The position numbers and the translations under genes are program-made. Positions 35,806-48,208 of a DNA stretch of 64,000 nt are shown piece after piece (positions within the stretch are counted from its first letter, which is position 1; each line of letters starts with the position of its first letter). The notes under the pieces were generated by a model. It saw nothing but the letters and a program-made list of their open reading frames with translations. It was not told where the DNA came from and searched no databases. The DNA comes from Candolleomyces eurysporus. Taxonomy: Eukaryota; Basidiomycota; Agaricomycetes; Agaricales; Psathyrellaceae. The DNA lies in NCBI GenBank assembly GCA_027579435.1, contig JANBPK010000861.1, positions 1 to 64,000 on the forward strand. The letters run 5' to 3'.

Positions 35806-38800
35806 ATGAAATCGTTAGTCCAATGGACAGCCTTGGCTCTTGCATTCGCCGGTCCTACCCTTGCAGCGCTCCCTCCTCGATTTGAGAAAGGTTCAGGCTT
35901 GCCGTTCGTTCCGAACAAGTTCATCATCGAGGTCGACAATCTTGCCAATATACCCAATGCACGGAAGTTTTCTCGAGTGAGTGGCAGATATTCCCGTGCA
36001 TTGTTGTGGTGCTGACGCATCCCCGCAGTCCCTTGACGCCGTCTACTCGTCATTGAGGGAACGCGGAGTTGGACTGGATGTTGACAAGGAATTCGATAGC
36101 GCCGGGCTTTTCACCGGTGCCTCCGTGACGCTGAGAGTAAGACAGATGCTTCTTTTATGTTGATATCAGTTGCTGATGGATGGCGCAAGGATGCTAGTGT
36201 TTGTGTCTCGCTTTGCACCCAGCGAGAGTTATTCCGAAATAACGTGGTCATGCTTCTTAGGACGTCGCGACTGTGGAGAATATTCCTGGAGTGAAGGCAA
36301 TTCGACCTGTTGTGAAAGTACAGCCACCAAAGTGAGTCGTTGCAGTATGTTAGTAGGCNTTTTTATGGAGACCTTTTCTTTAGGCCTCAGTTCAGTAAGA
36401 AGGTATCCGACAAGAATGATCCAGCAGTTCCGGCAGACTCTCTGTCGACCCATGTTATGACGGTGATGGTCTTCAGAGTGATGAGAAGTGCACCTTGCTC
36501 ATCTCTCTACAGGGTGTAGACAAGCTCCACGCAGAAGGGCTCAGCGGGAAGGGTATCAAGATTGGAATGTTAGTCTCAACTCAAGTCTTAAACTGGGGCG
36601 GTCCCTTAAACTTACCTCCGATAAAAGTCTTGACACCGGTATCGACTATACCCACCCAGCTTTGGGCGGAAAGTTTGGCCCTGGAAACAAAGTTGCCGGA
36701 GGGTATGACTTGGTTGGCGACGACTACGATGGTGGGTTATCATAGACTGGTCTTCGAACCTCGAGATCTCATGCCCTCACAGGAGAGAACGACCCCATCG
36801 CAGATGATGACCCCCTTGACCAGTGCAATGGTAAGTATCTTTATAACCTATTCGACAAGTTTCCTCTCACGCGAACCTCGTTAGGGCATGGGACCCATGT
36901 TGCTGTGCGTACTCTCACCGATGTCGTTTGCTTGCTTCTAACGTTCTATCAAACGCGCCTGATATAGGGAATCATTGGTGCTGACCCAGGGAACCCCTTT
37001 GACATCCTTGGTGTAGCTCCCAATGCCACTCTGGCGGCGTATCGCATCTTTGGCTGCGCCGGGTTCGTTACTGACGATGGTGAGGTTATTCTGGATTCAT
37101 TGAAAGCGGAAGCCGTGCTGACTCGGGACTACAGTCATCGTGGATGCATTGCTGCGTGGAGTAAAGGACGGACAGGACATTCTCACCTTATCTCTCGGCG
37201 GAGCAGATGGCTGGACGTCTTCTTCTGGAGCTGTTGTTGCAAGCCGAATCGCGAGATCGGGAAAAATTGTCACCATTGCAGCTGGCAACGACGTGAGTGG
37301 CATACATTTGTGCCCTGCCTCTCATAATTTTGATCCGCATTCCCACTCAGGGAAGCGACGGTTCATGGTACAGCTCAAGTCCTGGAAATGCTATTGATGC
37401 TATTTCTGTGGCCAGTGTAGAGAAGTATGTAAATCTGACATTCTATTTCCGGCTTCAGCGCACTGATGTTGGTTGCAGCACCGTCATCCCCTTGCAAAAG
37501 GCGATTGCTAAAGGCGCTGCTTCAAGAGATATCGTCTATTACTCTACATACCCCCTCAACATTACCGGTGATTTGCCCATCTACGTGACTTCGAACGATA
37601 CGACGAATCCTGTCGATGCATGCGAGCCTTTACCCGACGACACACCGGATCTGTCGGAATACCTCGTCATCATTCGAAGAGGAACATGTACATTTGTAAG
37701 GCATATCTTGCCCCTCGATTTCACCCACAATACTTAACGTGTTGTGCGCAGGTCCAGAAACTCACGAATGCGGCAGAAAAGGGAGCCCAACATGCGTTAA
37801 TCTACGAGTGAGGACTTCTGCATTGTGCTAGATATCACGTCGCTCAGATTTACTCATACAGCAATGGCAATGGCTTCCAAAATATTGATGTTGGAGAGTT
37901 TGCTGGGAAAGTTGCTTTGATTCAGGCCCAAGATGGACTTTTCGTAAGTGTATTAGTCTCGGCTGCCATGCGTCTGTTCTCACTCCTGAATGCAGCTGGT
38001 CGAACAATGGCTCGCTGGTAACCCGACCACAGTTTCATTCCCTCAATCAGGAGGTTCGGTTGGATACCCTACTCCTAGAGGCGGCCTTATGTCTGCATTC
38101 TCATCGTACGCCGCATTCTCGATGGAAGCCCACGCTCGTTCTCAAACATCTATATAGCTACGGACCGACCAACGACTTTTACTTCAAGCCTGCGGTGGCA
38201 GCTCCAGGAGGTGGAATTCTTTCCACCGTTCCAGAGAATGGCTACAGTGTGCTATCTGGGACGTCCATGGCGACCCCATTCGTCGCAGGAGTGTCCGCTC
38301 TTCTTTTTGAAGCTAAAGGGAAAACGGTGAACGTTGCCCGAACGGCACGTACGCTCCTCGAAACCACAGCAAAATACGTACCTTCGAATCTCACCGATGG
38401 TGACCCCTTGCAAACAGTCACACAGCAAGGAGCTGGCCTCATTAATGCGTATGATGCCCTCCATGCGACAACGATTCTATCCAAGGGAGAGTTACTCTTA
38501 AACGATACCGTGAACTTCAAGCCGGTGTAAGTTATTCCATTGCAAATTTCACTGCATGCGTGTACTGATTAGTCCTCAAGCCACACCTTTAGTGTTACCA
38601 ACAACGGAGAAGCTTCCAAGCAATACACCCTCTCGCACATCATCGCAGGAACAGCCCTCTCTTTCCGACCGGTAAGAGCTTTACATATTGGGTAATATAT
38701 AGTATGGATGACACTTTACATGCGGGGCTCAGAACTCAATCTTCACGGCCAAGGGACCTGTTCCTTTATCCAAGACGGGGGCTACCGCCAGAATCTCTCC

Positions 38801-39728
38801 AGAGAAGTTCACCCTTAGACCGGGACAGTCGCGAGAAGTCACCGTGCGCTTTACGCCTCCAACTGGCCTCGACCCCACGACCTTCCCTGTCTACTCAGGT
38901 TTCATTCAAGTATCCGCTCCCTCTGAGCTTCCGGTCCATGTTAGCTACATTGGGGCGATCGGATCCCTGAGGAGTTTGACGATCGTTGATACCACCGACG
39001 AAGTCATCCCAGACAGCATTCCAGCAATCTTCAACTCGTCTGCGGAAGTTCAAGAGTTCCCCACCAACTACACTTTCAGCCCAATTGATTATCCTACCGT
39101 ATTCTGGAGGTAAGGAGGCGACAGCTCTATTTCCCTCTGACACCTGCATCGCACTGATACACGCCAAATTTTAGGCAAGTCTTTGGGTCTCCCCTGGTCC
39201 GTATCGACCTCGTCGATCCCGATATCAAGATTACTACCAACATCCACCCACGAGACGGTCCACGCGGACACCCTTACTTCTCCTTCCCGTTCCAACCAGG
39301 CCGCGGTGGAGGCGGAGGAACCTTTGCCCAAGTCAAGATCGTTGGACCTATCACTGAGTTCCCGTTCCTCAGCCGTAACGACGATGTACGTGTCCACTCT
39401 TTCCCAAGGAATTCCCGATGTTGAACCTCATTTTTCCTTCTCCTTCTCTCCAAACCTTACCCCACCGTAGGATTTGGCCGGTAACGGTTTCCACTCCTTC
39501 GATGTCGAAGAAGCCGTCTTTGCGAACGGTACAGCCATCCCTAACGGCATGTACCGCATCCTCCTCCGCGTTCTGAAGGTCACCGGTGATAGAAAGAAGC
39601 AGGAGGATTACGAGACCTGGCTCAGTCCTATCGTCGGTGTCCAGGTTGAGGCAAAGCCTGAGCCTGAGCCCGAGGAACCTGAGCCGACTCCTACCCCTAC
39701 CCCAGAGCCTGAGCCCGAAGAACCTTGA
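35806..39728 (+). CDS. Secreted subtilisin-like serine protease (S8, PA domain insert), copy 2
   Basis: Tandem paralogue of copy 1. A signal peptide (MKSLVQWTALALAFAGPTLA) and propeptide (VPNKFIIEVDNLANIPNARK) precede the catalytic domain. Catalytic Asp is in ILDTGIDYTHPALGG, His in HGTHVAG and Ser in [14 protein letters not shown], with IVTIAAGND between. The PA-like insert reads [17 protein letters not shown] and is followed by [20 protein letters not shown]. The C-terminal Fn3-like region (FTLRPGQSREVTVRFTPPTG) ends in a tail absent from copy 1: a Pro/Glu/Thr run (EPEPEEPEPTPTPTPEPEP). All exons splice in frame. The intron that makes the Asp micro-exon in copy 1 is absent. N 36359 falls in an intron. 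Likely active in extracellular protein breakdown. Confidence 0.95.
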
Positions 39729-40542
39729 AGGATGTTTGGTGAATCGTGGCGGAAGATTTAGCCGGGGGCGTTGACCGTCGGAGGGCTTGTTTAAACACGA
39801 AATGGAAGTATTCTTAAGTGAGACGTAGTTAAACCGTGGCGGACTCGAATTTGATATCTCGATATCTGTTTTGTACCAGTAAACGAAACCTTTTGAATTT
39901 CATACAACATACATACTACATATAAAGACAATGGCGGGTGTGGGTTATGCTGGCGGGAGAGACGACGACACAAAAATCATAGATTTCACTGAAAGATAGA
40001 GAAAGGTGAGGAAAGATGGGCCGACTGTTAACCGCTTGCGGTGGCAGCGTTGGAGGTAGTACATCACAGCACGAAAACTTAGAGAGTGGGGAGGTAAGCC
40101 AATGAATGGACGCAGACGGCGATGAACGTATGCGGCACAATCGCAGGTTATGCAAGGAGAGCTAGCTTGGATCCAAGCAATTGGATCCCTACCAGAGAGA
40201 AGGAAAAAGAACCAATGAAAACAATCAACGCTCCTAGAATACAATGATATTCTACAGACGTGGAATAAGGATGAGAAGAGGTAATAGAACATTGTGGTGG
40301 TAGACGTGATGCCGATTACAGTTGGAGATGGGAAGGCGACGATGACGGGGCACGGACGGACACGAGAGGCAAACAATCGAAAGATATATAAAAACAAGAG
40401 ACACAGTAATGACAAAAAGAAAGAAAGAAAGTAGAAGTCGAAAAAGTAACAAGCAATACAACCCAAATTGTTCGTTCAAAGTAGTATTATCCTACACAAA
40501 TACAGAAGCGCCCAAGCAATATACCTCTTCCTCCACGCTGAC
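39729..40542. other. Convergent intergenic region, low complexity
   Basis: 3' flanks of the protease and CCR4 genes. It includes an AAAG microsatellite near 40412-40434. A hydrophobic minus-strand open frame (39945-40466) is low-complexity and not counted as a gene. Confidence 0.5.
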
Positions 40543-43070
40543 TCACAACGGTGTAGGGGTCCCTGGATTCGTAGTTGACAACTTTGCGGATTGATCTCGT
40601 GGAGGCTTGACGCGGAACTCGCAAGCGATAGCGACGTGACTGGGAGACGAAACGATTAGCTGACGGCGTTGAGTGAATAGCAAATGAAACGTACTCTGAA
40701 GGGAAGTATGTGTTCGGGAACCCAACACACTTCTCTAGATACGTCGAATCCAGCTCCTCGAGCACAGCATTCACCCCCAGGTTACCAGCCGAGTACCATA
40801 CATAATCGATCTCCCCTTGGAACCCTGGTACGAAGTTGGTAACGTGACCCTCTCCGCCAGCTCCTGGGGCTGAGTATGCACTCTTCAGGTTCAAGCGGTG
40901 CTTGAGGCCTTCCGATGTATACACCCCATACGCATGCTCCAAGAATTCCGGATGGTTGGGTGCGAGATGACCAGAGGACATGAATTCGTACAACCCTGAT
41001 CCTGGATTGGAATTGAAGTCGCCGCAAATGATGACAGGGATCTTCGCGCCCTCGGTGTATACTGGTGGTGGCCGTTGTGATATAGGTTGATCCGGATCAT
41101 CATTAACGCCAGGCGTTACAGGTGGGGGAGGACGAGGAGATAATTTCGCGAAACGATCAGCGGCTTTCTGGACCTCGTCAACAAGCAAGGCAGCTTGTAC
41201 GAGCTTCACATCGGAGAACGCTGGATCCCAGTGAATATGAGCGTTGCCGACGACGAGACGGGTGCCGGTGTTGATATCTTCAAGTAAACAGATTACACCG
41301 ATGTGATCCTTGCCAAGTATACGGTTGAACATGTCATCAGTTTTTCTGAAGTCAGGCCGTGCCATCGCGAGGGCGTTGAACTCGGCCAATTGCTTCTCAA
41401 TGAGCTGGAACCTAGGAAAGGCGCGTTTGTAAGACTCAACGCGAGAAGAAACACCACGCACCTAGAGCTCTTGTAGAAGGTTGCACACCCATCTACCTGC
41501 CTTCTTTCAGCCCCAGTCAACCTATTTGCCCTCGATTTTGGCCAGAAAACCCCGGTGTATCCGTCGTCAGCTAGACGCTTGGAGAAGTAATCCTCGTATT
41601 GAGCAATATCCACCTCTTGGAGACATACGATATCGGTGTCGTGCCGGAGAATCTCCTTCATAATCAGATCTCGACGGAAAGACCAAGCCAATGCCCATGA
41701 CGGGGTGTAGCCGTACAACCGCTCAGTGGCATACCTTTCGCAAAGAATGTTGAAACAGAGAACGCTAACCGTTTCAGCGTTGGGATCGGCGGCGAGAACT
41801 TCTCGCTCTGGTCCGGTAAGCAAGTTCTTCCACTGTCGAACAGGAGGTGACGGTGCTGCTGGATTATTGTCCCGCAAGTAAACGATCAGAGCTTGTGTGC
41901 CCTCCTTCTGAGCGATATTCTTTAGGGAAGCGTCCAGAGGGTTGCCTTCGATACCCAAAGTTTGTAGTTGGTACAAACTCCCCAATTCATACGGCAGACT
42001 TGTCAAGTGATTATCGAAGATGTAGAGCTCCTTCAGCTGCGTTAGCAGCCCCAATTCGGGCGGAAGCGTCGTGAGTTGGTTTCCAGAGAGATCTAGAAGT
42101 TCGAGATGCCGTAACTTCGAGACCTCGGGAGGGACGATGGTGAGGGCGTTGTGGTTGAGGTAAAGGTTGATCAAGAATGTGAAGGTGAACAGACCGTTGG
42201 ATCCTGGAAGATTCTTGATATTCATCCCACCCATATCCAGAGAGCCCCAGGTGTTCTGTGGGGGTTTAATGGCCGTCGAGGGACGAGGGGCTTCGGAGAT
42301 CGGGGCAACATTCGCGGGTGGATGACTGGTTGTGGAGGGAGAGTTCGTTGCGGGATCGGGTGTGGAAGTGGTGGCTGTTGCGGAGGATGACTCNGGGGGA
42401 TTCCTTGGATGATCGTCCGTTGGCGGGTTCAGGTTTGGGTGAGGTGATTGTGATACTTTTGGAGTTGGGGTTGGTGATCGGGATTGCGGATTTGGGGACA
42501 GTGCGGGAGGCCATAGCGCTTGCTCGAGCTCTGTGGTGAGGGGACCGAGATTGGCGAACCATCTACACAGGGGCAGTTATCAGTATTGAGAAACGAGACA
42601 TGGATTAAGAAGGGGGAAGGAGGGATGAGATTCAATGGATAGAGTCATTCAGGAGCAACCAAGAATATTCGACACTTACATCGCATTTCAGTAGCTGTTG
42701 CTGCCAATGAGGTGATATGATCTGGCCCGCCGGAGATCCTTGAGCTATCAGGTGTTGTTGCTGCTGCTGCTGGTGCGAATGGCCGTTNGGGGGGTGAAGG
42801 GTAGTGGGATAAGGAGTTCTGGTGGTGGTGCATGGGAGCATGCGACAGTGGGTGGTGCCCTGGATGGTGCTGGAGCGCGCCATTGGTGTACAATGGATAG
42901 CCTGGGGATTGTAGAGGCGGCACCCCTACGCCGACTGGCTGCGACCCGGGGACCAGTATTGAGTGGGAGTGGTTAGCTGCCGCGGCCGTCGTAGCACGAC
43001 CCCAAGCGGTGTGGTCATGGTGGGTGGATAGCTTGTGGGTGATGCCTGGCGACTGTTGAGAATAGTACAT
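40543..43070 (-). CDS. CCR4: CCR4-type poly(A)-specific exoribonuclease, CCR4-NOT subunit
   Basis: The catalytic deadenylase of the CCR4-NOT complex, which shortens mRNA poly(A) tails. From ATG 43070 (MYYSQQSPGITHKL) there is a His/Pro/Gln-rich N-terminus with a polyglutamine run (HSHQQQQQQHLIAQG), then WQQQLLKCD and MVRQSRSPHHRARASAMASR. Leucine-rich repeats for NOT1 binding follow (LINLYLNHNALTIVPPEVSK, LRHLELLDLSGNQLTTLPPE, LKELYIFDNHLTSLPYEL). The endonuclease/exonuclease/phosphatase domain has SVLCFNILCERYAT, DIVCLQEVD (catalytic Glu), VGNAHIHWDP, VIICGDFNSNPGSG and GEIDYVWYS, and ends SHVAIACEFRVK. Ns at 42394 and 42788 shift the frame; deleting each restores it. The stop is at 40545-40543. 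An upstream non-coding exon is possible. Confidence 0.95.
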
Positions 43071-43914
43071 CGCATTGGCTATAGACTGGTGGCGTCGACG
43101 AGGAGGGTGAATCGGCACTGGTCACTGGAACGACTGGAGCCAGGAACTCGGGCTTCAGTGATGTGATCTGGCCGCCTAGACGACTGAAGATAGCAGAATG
43201 GCGGGCAGAAAACGCGACAAAGGGGCTATGAGCGGTGGGCTAGCGCTAATCAAAGGGTCGTCGTCGTCGTTGGTAGTGATGACCAGAGCCGCTTTGTTGT
43301 CGTGCACGATGAGCAAGCCTTGTTCGTGTCGTGCGAAAATGCTGACTCAGCCTCCCTGCGGTGGGGATCAAGGAGCACAGCCAGTCCGAACACTAATCCT
43401 CTTTTCTCAGCCATTTTCTCTACGCTTACGGGTCCATTCGTTCCAATTTCGAATAACTTGGTTATGGTCGACTAACGATCCCTAGGGTCACTCTCGTATG
43501 CAGAAGCTTCACAAGCCTCAGGTCCTTGACGAAGGAACTTCTCCAAGAATTCACGACGCTTGGGAGCCGAACAATACCCCCGAAAACAAAAGGGTATTTT
43601 CTGGGTAGTAAACATGATCGATAACGAATCTGAAGGGTGTAGCTCTTCGGGACTGCAATAAAAAAACCCATATTCAGGTCGTTTGTTCGGTCAACTTTGT
43701 CGAGGGTACACTCTAGTGGACAAAGGCATCGTTGCTAAGCGCCTGCCTTCAACGATACCCGAACTCTGTCAAGGCACTCTCATCTCCCCTAAAGTCTGTC
43801 TTTTTCTCAATCTCACCCTGGGACCCGTGTCGCACTTTCTCTTGAAGTTGCACTGGCTCATCTTTCAACTTAACTACTTGGCCGCTACTTGGGCCGCTGC
43901 CCTTGTCAATCACT
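43071..43914. other. No gene supported (CCR4 promoter and leader)
   Basis: Open frames here are short and lack family features. The first part is probably CCR4 promoter and 5' leader; the last part leads into an F-box relic. Confidence 0.45.
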
Positions 43915-45460
43915 CAACGGTCGTTGTTTATACAGTCCTTCTAATATCGACTCGAAGTACTGGAGATCCTTCTCCACGAGCTGCCGAAGCTCCAACCATC
44001 AGGCAGTTGATCGTTGAACTCACGGCATCTATCAAAGAACTCCACTACTAGAATTTTCGAACGATGCCGTCAAGAGTGTCAGCCGGTACTCTCTCTTATC
44101 CGTGTCCCCCCCACTCGAAGTACTTGAAGAAACTTTGACATTCAGACCTACAGACCTAGATTCCACCGGCGCGGAGAAAAGGCCCCAATCCAAGGCCACA
44201 ACGGTAGATCTCTGCCTTGTTTGCAAGGCTTGCAAAGATGCTGCACTAAATACGTCTTGTCTATAGAGCAATCTCACGATCATTGCGGAGCACTTCTCTC
44301 CTGAACTCTTCGAATAATCAGCGGATCGCTAGCTTCGCTGATCTGCCGCTGTACCCAGAAATTTCACAATAACTAGGCCTGTAGTCCACGATTTCGACGG
44401 CTCCTGCAATCCCGCAGACCGCAAGGTCGCTGAACTCGGATTGGCTAGGCTCCTCACGGAAGGACATACCCTCGACATGCTCCAAATCGTTTCCGTGTCC
44501 TCTCAGCGCATCCTAAATATGTCTAATGTGGTGCAGTCCTCCAAGCCCAATCGACTTCGGCCCTGGGATTCACTTCGTGCTCTCGAGGAGTCAGGAATCC
44601 CTGACCCTCCATATTCCCTGACCCTTCCTTTCTCACTTGACGATGATTGAAATTACCCGCGATCGGGGAAGGTCCGTCCTCCTCCTCCTTGCGGTCTTGT
44701 GACATTGCACAATATCGAGACATTATCCCTTGATTTCTAACTCTGGGAGGCGGAGTATAAAAATACCCTTGTTCTCCAGCAACATTCTGAAACTCAATTC
44801 CTACTGCAGAACCTACGCATCCTCCGGCTGTTACGTCTCTACCTTCATTCGATCGACCTTCTGATGCATCTTCGAACGCCGTCCCTGGCTGGACTGTGCA
44901 TAAGCTTCGACGATGGCCAAGACTTTGCGGGCCGATTGTTCGCGGAACTGGACAGGGACCGGTACCGTTCCGATCCCTATCTAGAAATACAAGCTGATGA
45001 ATCTTTACGACCCATTCTACGAAAAATACCTCCAGCCAACGATGTCTTCGAAGAGGTGGAGATCTCGACTCGTTCGCAAGGGCCCATGCTTGAAGAAACT
45101 TGTGATCCCACTTTCGGGTGACGGACATACACGATCAGCATCCTTCCCAAGATCTTGGTATTACGCCGGCGATCCAGGTTTTCCATGGTCGCTCTCGTCT
45201 CTCTGGCATGCTAGGCTCGATCCAGTGCTTGTTTCGTGTTTTTCATGCCCAACGCACTCGCCCCTCATCCAGCGCCTTCGCATAGCTAGACTGGCTTTCT
45301 TCGACGCCGACCTGTCCATGATGGCACTCCGAGCTACTGGCCCTCAGGCAAGGCACAAGGATCATGTACCACATGTATCATTGCTCCTTCCTCTCTCGTA
45401 CGCTCTGAAGCTATCTTGTCCTATGCTTCTGATCCCTGTGCAGAGTACCGTCGTATAGCC
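43915..45460 (+). pseudogene. F-box/LRR pseudogene of the coiled-coil type
   Basis: Pieces in several frames follow the plan of the intact gene at 56.3 kb: a helical start, then VDLCLVCKACKDAALNTSCL (compare LCLVCRAWRDAAYATPPL). An LRR body follows, with MHLRTPSLAGLCISFDDGQD (44864 on) and DVFEEVEISTRSQGP, and an end with LIQRLRIARLAFFDADLSMM. Stops separate the pieces. Confidence 0.65.
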
Positions 45461-45659
45461 TTCTCTACATTAGGTGATCGTGGTCTTGAGCTGTAGTTAT
45501 ATGAAATAAACCGACGGTCTGGATCGAACATGCATTAATCATCACCCTTTGAAATTGGTGGCACCAGGTTTTCCCTTCACAGCGACAACCACCATAATTT
45601 CTGCTCCATACCCGTCGAGCATCTATTTATCAGCAATAACGCACCACAGCCGCATCACG

Positions 45660-46410
45660 CACGGCACAGAAAATCTCGCGAAATGCAATGAAAGATGTCG
45701 AAGCCCAGCTCCAGGGGAAGCTTCAGCAGCTCAGCATCAGGGTCAAAGCTATCGACTTCTGTTGTCTCCTTTGCGTCGAATGCCTCTTGAAGTCCTCGGG
45801 GGATCTTCACTGCTGTCCTCGCGGGCGTCGGTAGATATGGTTCTACAACGCCCAAGTTGAAAAAACGCCCCTTTTCCAACCAGTATGCCACGAAGGATTG
45901 CTCCTTTCCGTCGTCCATACACTGCGGTTCTGTGGTTTCAGTCCCAATGGCGTGAATTTGATCCAGCTCCTCAGGGCTCCGTGGCTCGTCGAATTCGTAT
46001 CAGTTCAACGAATCTCCGGGCACTCATTGTGTCGACTGGACCGTTAGAATTCGGCCCTGCTCTCATTACCCTCATTCAAAACCCGCAATGCGAGAATACC
46101 CCCTGCAAATTTCGTATTCATAATGACGAAAAACCAAATCACAAATACCATCCTTGACCTTCTCTTCCTCACCCATCCCGTCTTGGACAAATTATGGCTC
46201 GATATCACCTTTTTTTACGATCTGTTCATCATGAAACCGAAGCCACTTCCGCACCTCCAAGTTCTCGAGCTCCTCCCTCTATCAGCGGACTTTGCCCTAA
46301 GGGAGATGGACTATTTCGGAAGATCAAGACAAATTACGGAAGTAAAACGGAAGTGGATCCGGAGATCGACTCTTGGAAAGGATTGTCGCGACATGTATAG
46401 AGCATGAACC
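45660..46410 (+). pseudogene. F-box/LRR pseudogene, duplication unit A
   Basis: A decayed coiled-coil F-box gene. MKDVEAQLQGKLQQLSIRVK, then in another frame LLLSPLRRMPLEVLGG (the conserved linker before the F-box), then LRR-like NTILDLLFLTHPVLDKLWLD and PKPLPHLQVLELLPLSADFA. Frame changes and stops occur throughout. A second copy of the same relic lies 3.58 kb downstream. Confidence 0.7.
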
Positions 46411-47019
46411 CTTCGACTCCGGCATTACTAGCGTCGCGGCTTCTGGGACCCGACTCAGATTGTGGTGAGCCTGGAGCTTGCAAAACGATGGTATACCAGG
46501 TGATTTGGAGTCTTGTGTGCGGTGTGTCTTCTGTCTGATTCTCAACATTAAATATCCATGCTCCCAGTGACGGAAGTTTCGATGTTTGTGATGGTGGCTT
46601 GATGTACCTACCAAGTATCCTTGACCCTGTGAATCAATGAGCTGTCGATTCGGTGGGAATATGCCGAGCGGCGATGCAGGTTGGCAGTCAGAGTCTAACT
46701 CGCTTCGGAACGGTGCAGTGCAAAATATGATGGAGCCTTTGAGGAATGGGTGACAGACGACTGCTTGTGCAGCTGCCGTTTGATGCCACGGGAGAACCAT
46801 GAATTTTCTTGCGGTTGTCAAGTTTCTTCCAATATATTCCGTCGCATTCATGTCTAAAATGCTGCATCTGCCGTATTTTGGGCGCTGTATGGACAGTGCC
46901 ACGCCGGCATCCGCGGCGTCATTCCCCGCACTCCCAATCACTATCACCAATATTCCACTGCTTAAAAGCAACGAAGCATTCTCACAGCAATCCACCTTCC
47001 TCTCCTGAGCCGACCCAAC
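46411..47019. other. Intergenic, duplicated upstream region of seven-helix gene A
   Basis: No gene. It corresponds to 50060-50493 in unit B, but unit A is about 110 bases longer here because of several indels. It presumably holds the seven-helix gene promoter. Confidence 0.45.
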
Positions 47020-48208
47020 ATGTCCAACACGGAGATCGAAGTGACCGCTGAGGCGTTGCACGAAGTCATTCTGCCTTTGGTGAGGTCCTTTTATGTGGCT
47101 GGTTACCTCGAAATTTTGACGGTTGGTATGTAGGCATGATTCTCGAAGGTGTGCCCATACTCACCTTGAGCACGCAGGCCTACAGGTCCCACTTTGCATA
47201 TACGGCCTCATTGTCTATAATTCATCTCCTGAACGGAAACGGTGGCGGCCCTACGTTGTGATCAGTTTTCTTATACTCGGTCTGTTCGTGGTCATGGCTG
47301 CCACGGACAGCGTTTATATGGCAGACCTGACGTTCAACAAAACCGGGTCGATTTATGTAGGGTTTTTTACAGAGAGACAAGGGCAGTGGTATGGTTTGCT
47401 CGGAACCTTTTCTAGTAAAATGATCAACATTATAGGCGATGGTTTACTGGTGAGTGCCAAGTTGTCCATAAACGCGAACACCGTCCCTGCTGAGCCTATT
47501 ACTCAACATAGATTTACCGTTGCTACATCATCTGGACTGACTGCCAATGGGTGGTAGTTGTACCATTCATCGCCTATCTTGGCTCTATTGGTCAGTGTCG
47601 CTGAATTTAACCCGTTGTCAATGTTTTGCTCACATTACTCATTGCCACCAGTTCTATCCGTTCTTTCCGCCTTGTCAACTTCTGTCGATGTGCTCTTCAA
47701 AAATCTACTCGCATACGAATCTGCGTGGATTTTCCTCAGTGTCTTTGTGAATATCTCAGTCACAGCCCTAATCTCTTTTCGCCTCGTTCGAGTTCGTAGG
47801 CGACTTCGGACGGTGTTCGACTCATCTCACTTGGACAAATACACGAGCATCGTATCCATCCTCGTCGAATCTGCCTTACCGCTTGCAGTATTTGGGGTTG
47901 TCGCTGCTGTGTTTATCATGAGCCCTGGCGCGAACATTGTAACACAACTTGGTTTTGCCCCGGTTGTCGCAGCTTGGTACTGTCTGAGCGTAAGTAGCCT
48001 TCACAAATTNAAAAAANTGCCTGTTCTAATGCTCCCTTTTGGAATGAATTTCCAGGCCATGTCTCCTCAGCTGATTATCTTTAGGGTACTCATTGGCAGC
48101 TCGTATACCAGCGATTTCGGCTCATCGCCAGAAATATCTAGACCTATCGAGTTTAGTTCGCGGGGGCAGGGTACAACGTTTGGCTCGTCTCAGGCAGAAG
48201 CCGTTTGA
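47020..48208 (+). CDS. Seven-helix membrane protein of an unnamed Agaricomycete family, copy A
   Basis: No characterised family was recognised, but the pattern is common in mushroom genomes. About 310 residues in six exons. ATG 47020 (MSNTEIEVTAEALHEVILPL) precedes helices in GLQVPLCIYGLIVYNSS, YVVISFLILGLFVVMAATDS, TFSSKMINIIGDGLLIYRCY, WVVVVPFIAYLGSI, SAWIFLSVFVNISVTALISF, ALPLAVFGVVAAVFIMSPGA and GFAPVVAAWYCLSAMSPQL. Conserved features are GDGLLIYRCYIIW after helix 3, a basic loop (RLVRVRRRLRTVFDSS), YTSIVSILVESALPL and PQLIIFRVLIGSS. It ends in a short hydrophilic tail, stop at 48206-48208. Ns 48010 and 48017 lie in the last intron. Function unknown; possibly a receptor-like or transporter-like membrane protein. 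Confidence 0.82.

Noticed and set aside
39945..40466. 173-codon hydrophobic minus-strand open frame
   Set aside because: Low-complexity pyrimidine-rich 3' flank between convergent genes, with no domain features.
43070..43118. Upstream start for CCR4 at 43118
   Set aside because: The codon is GTG; the first ATG in frame is 43070.
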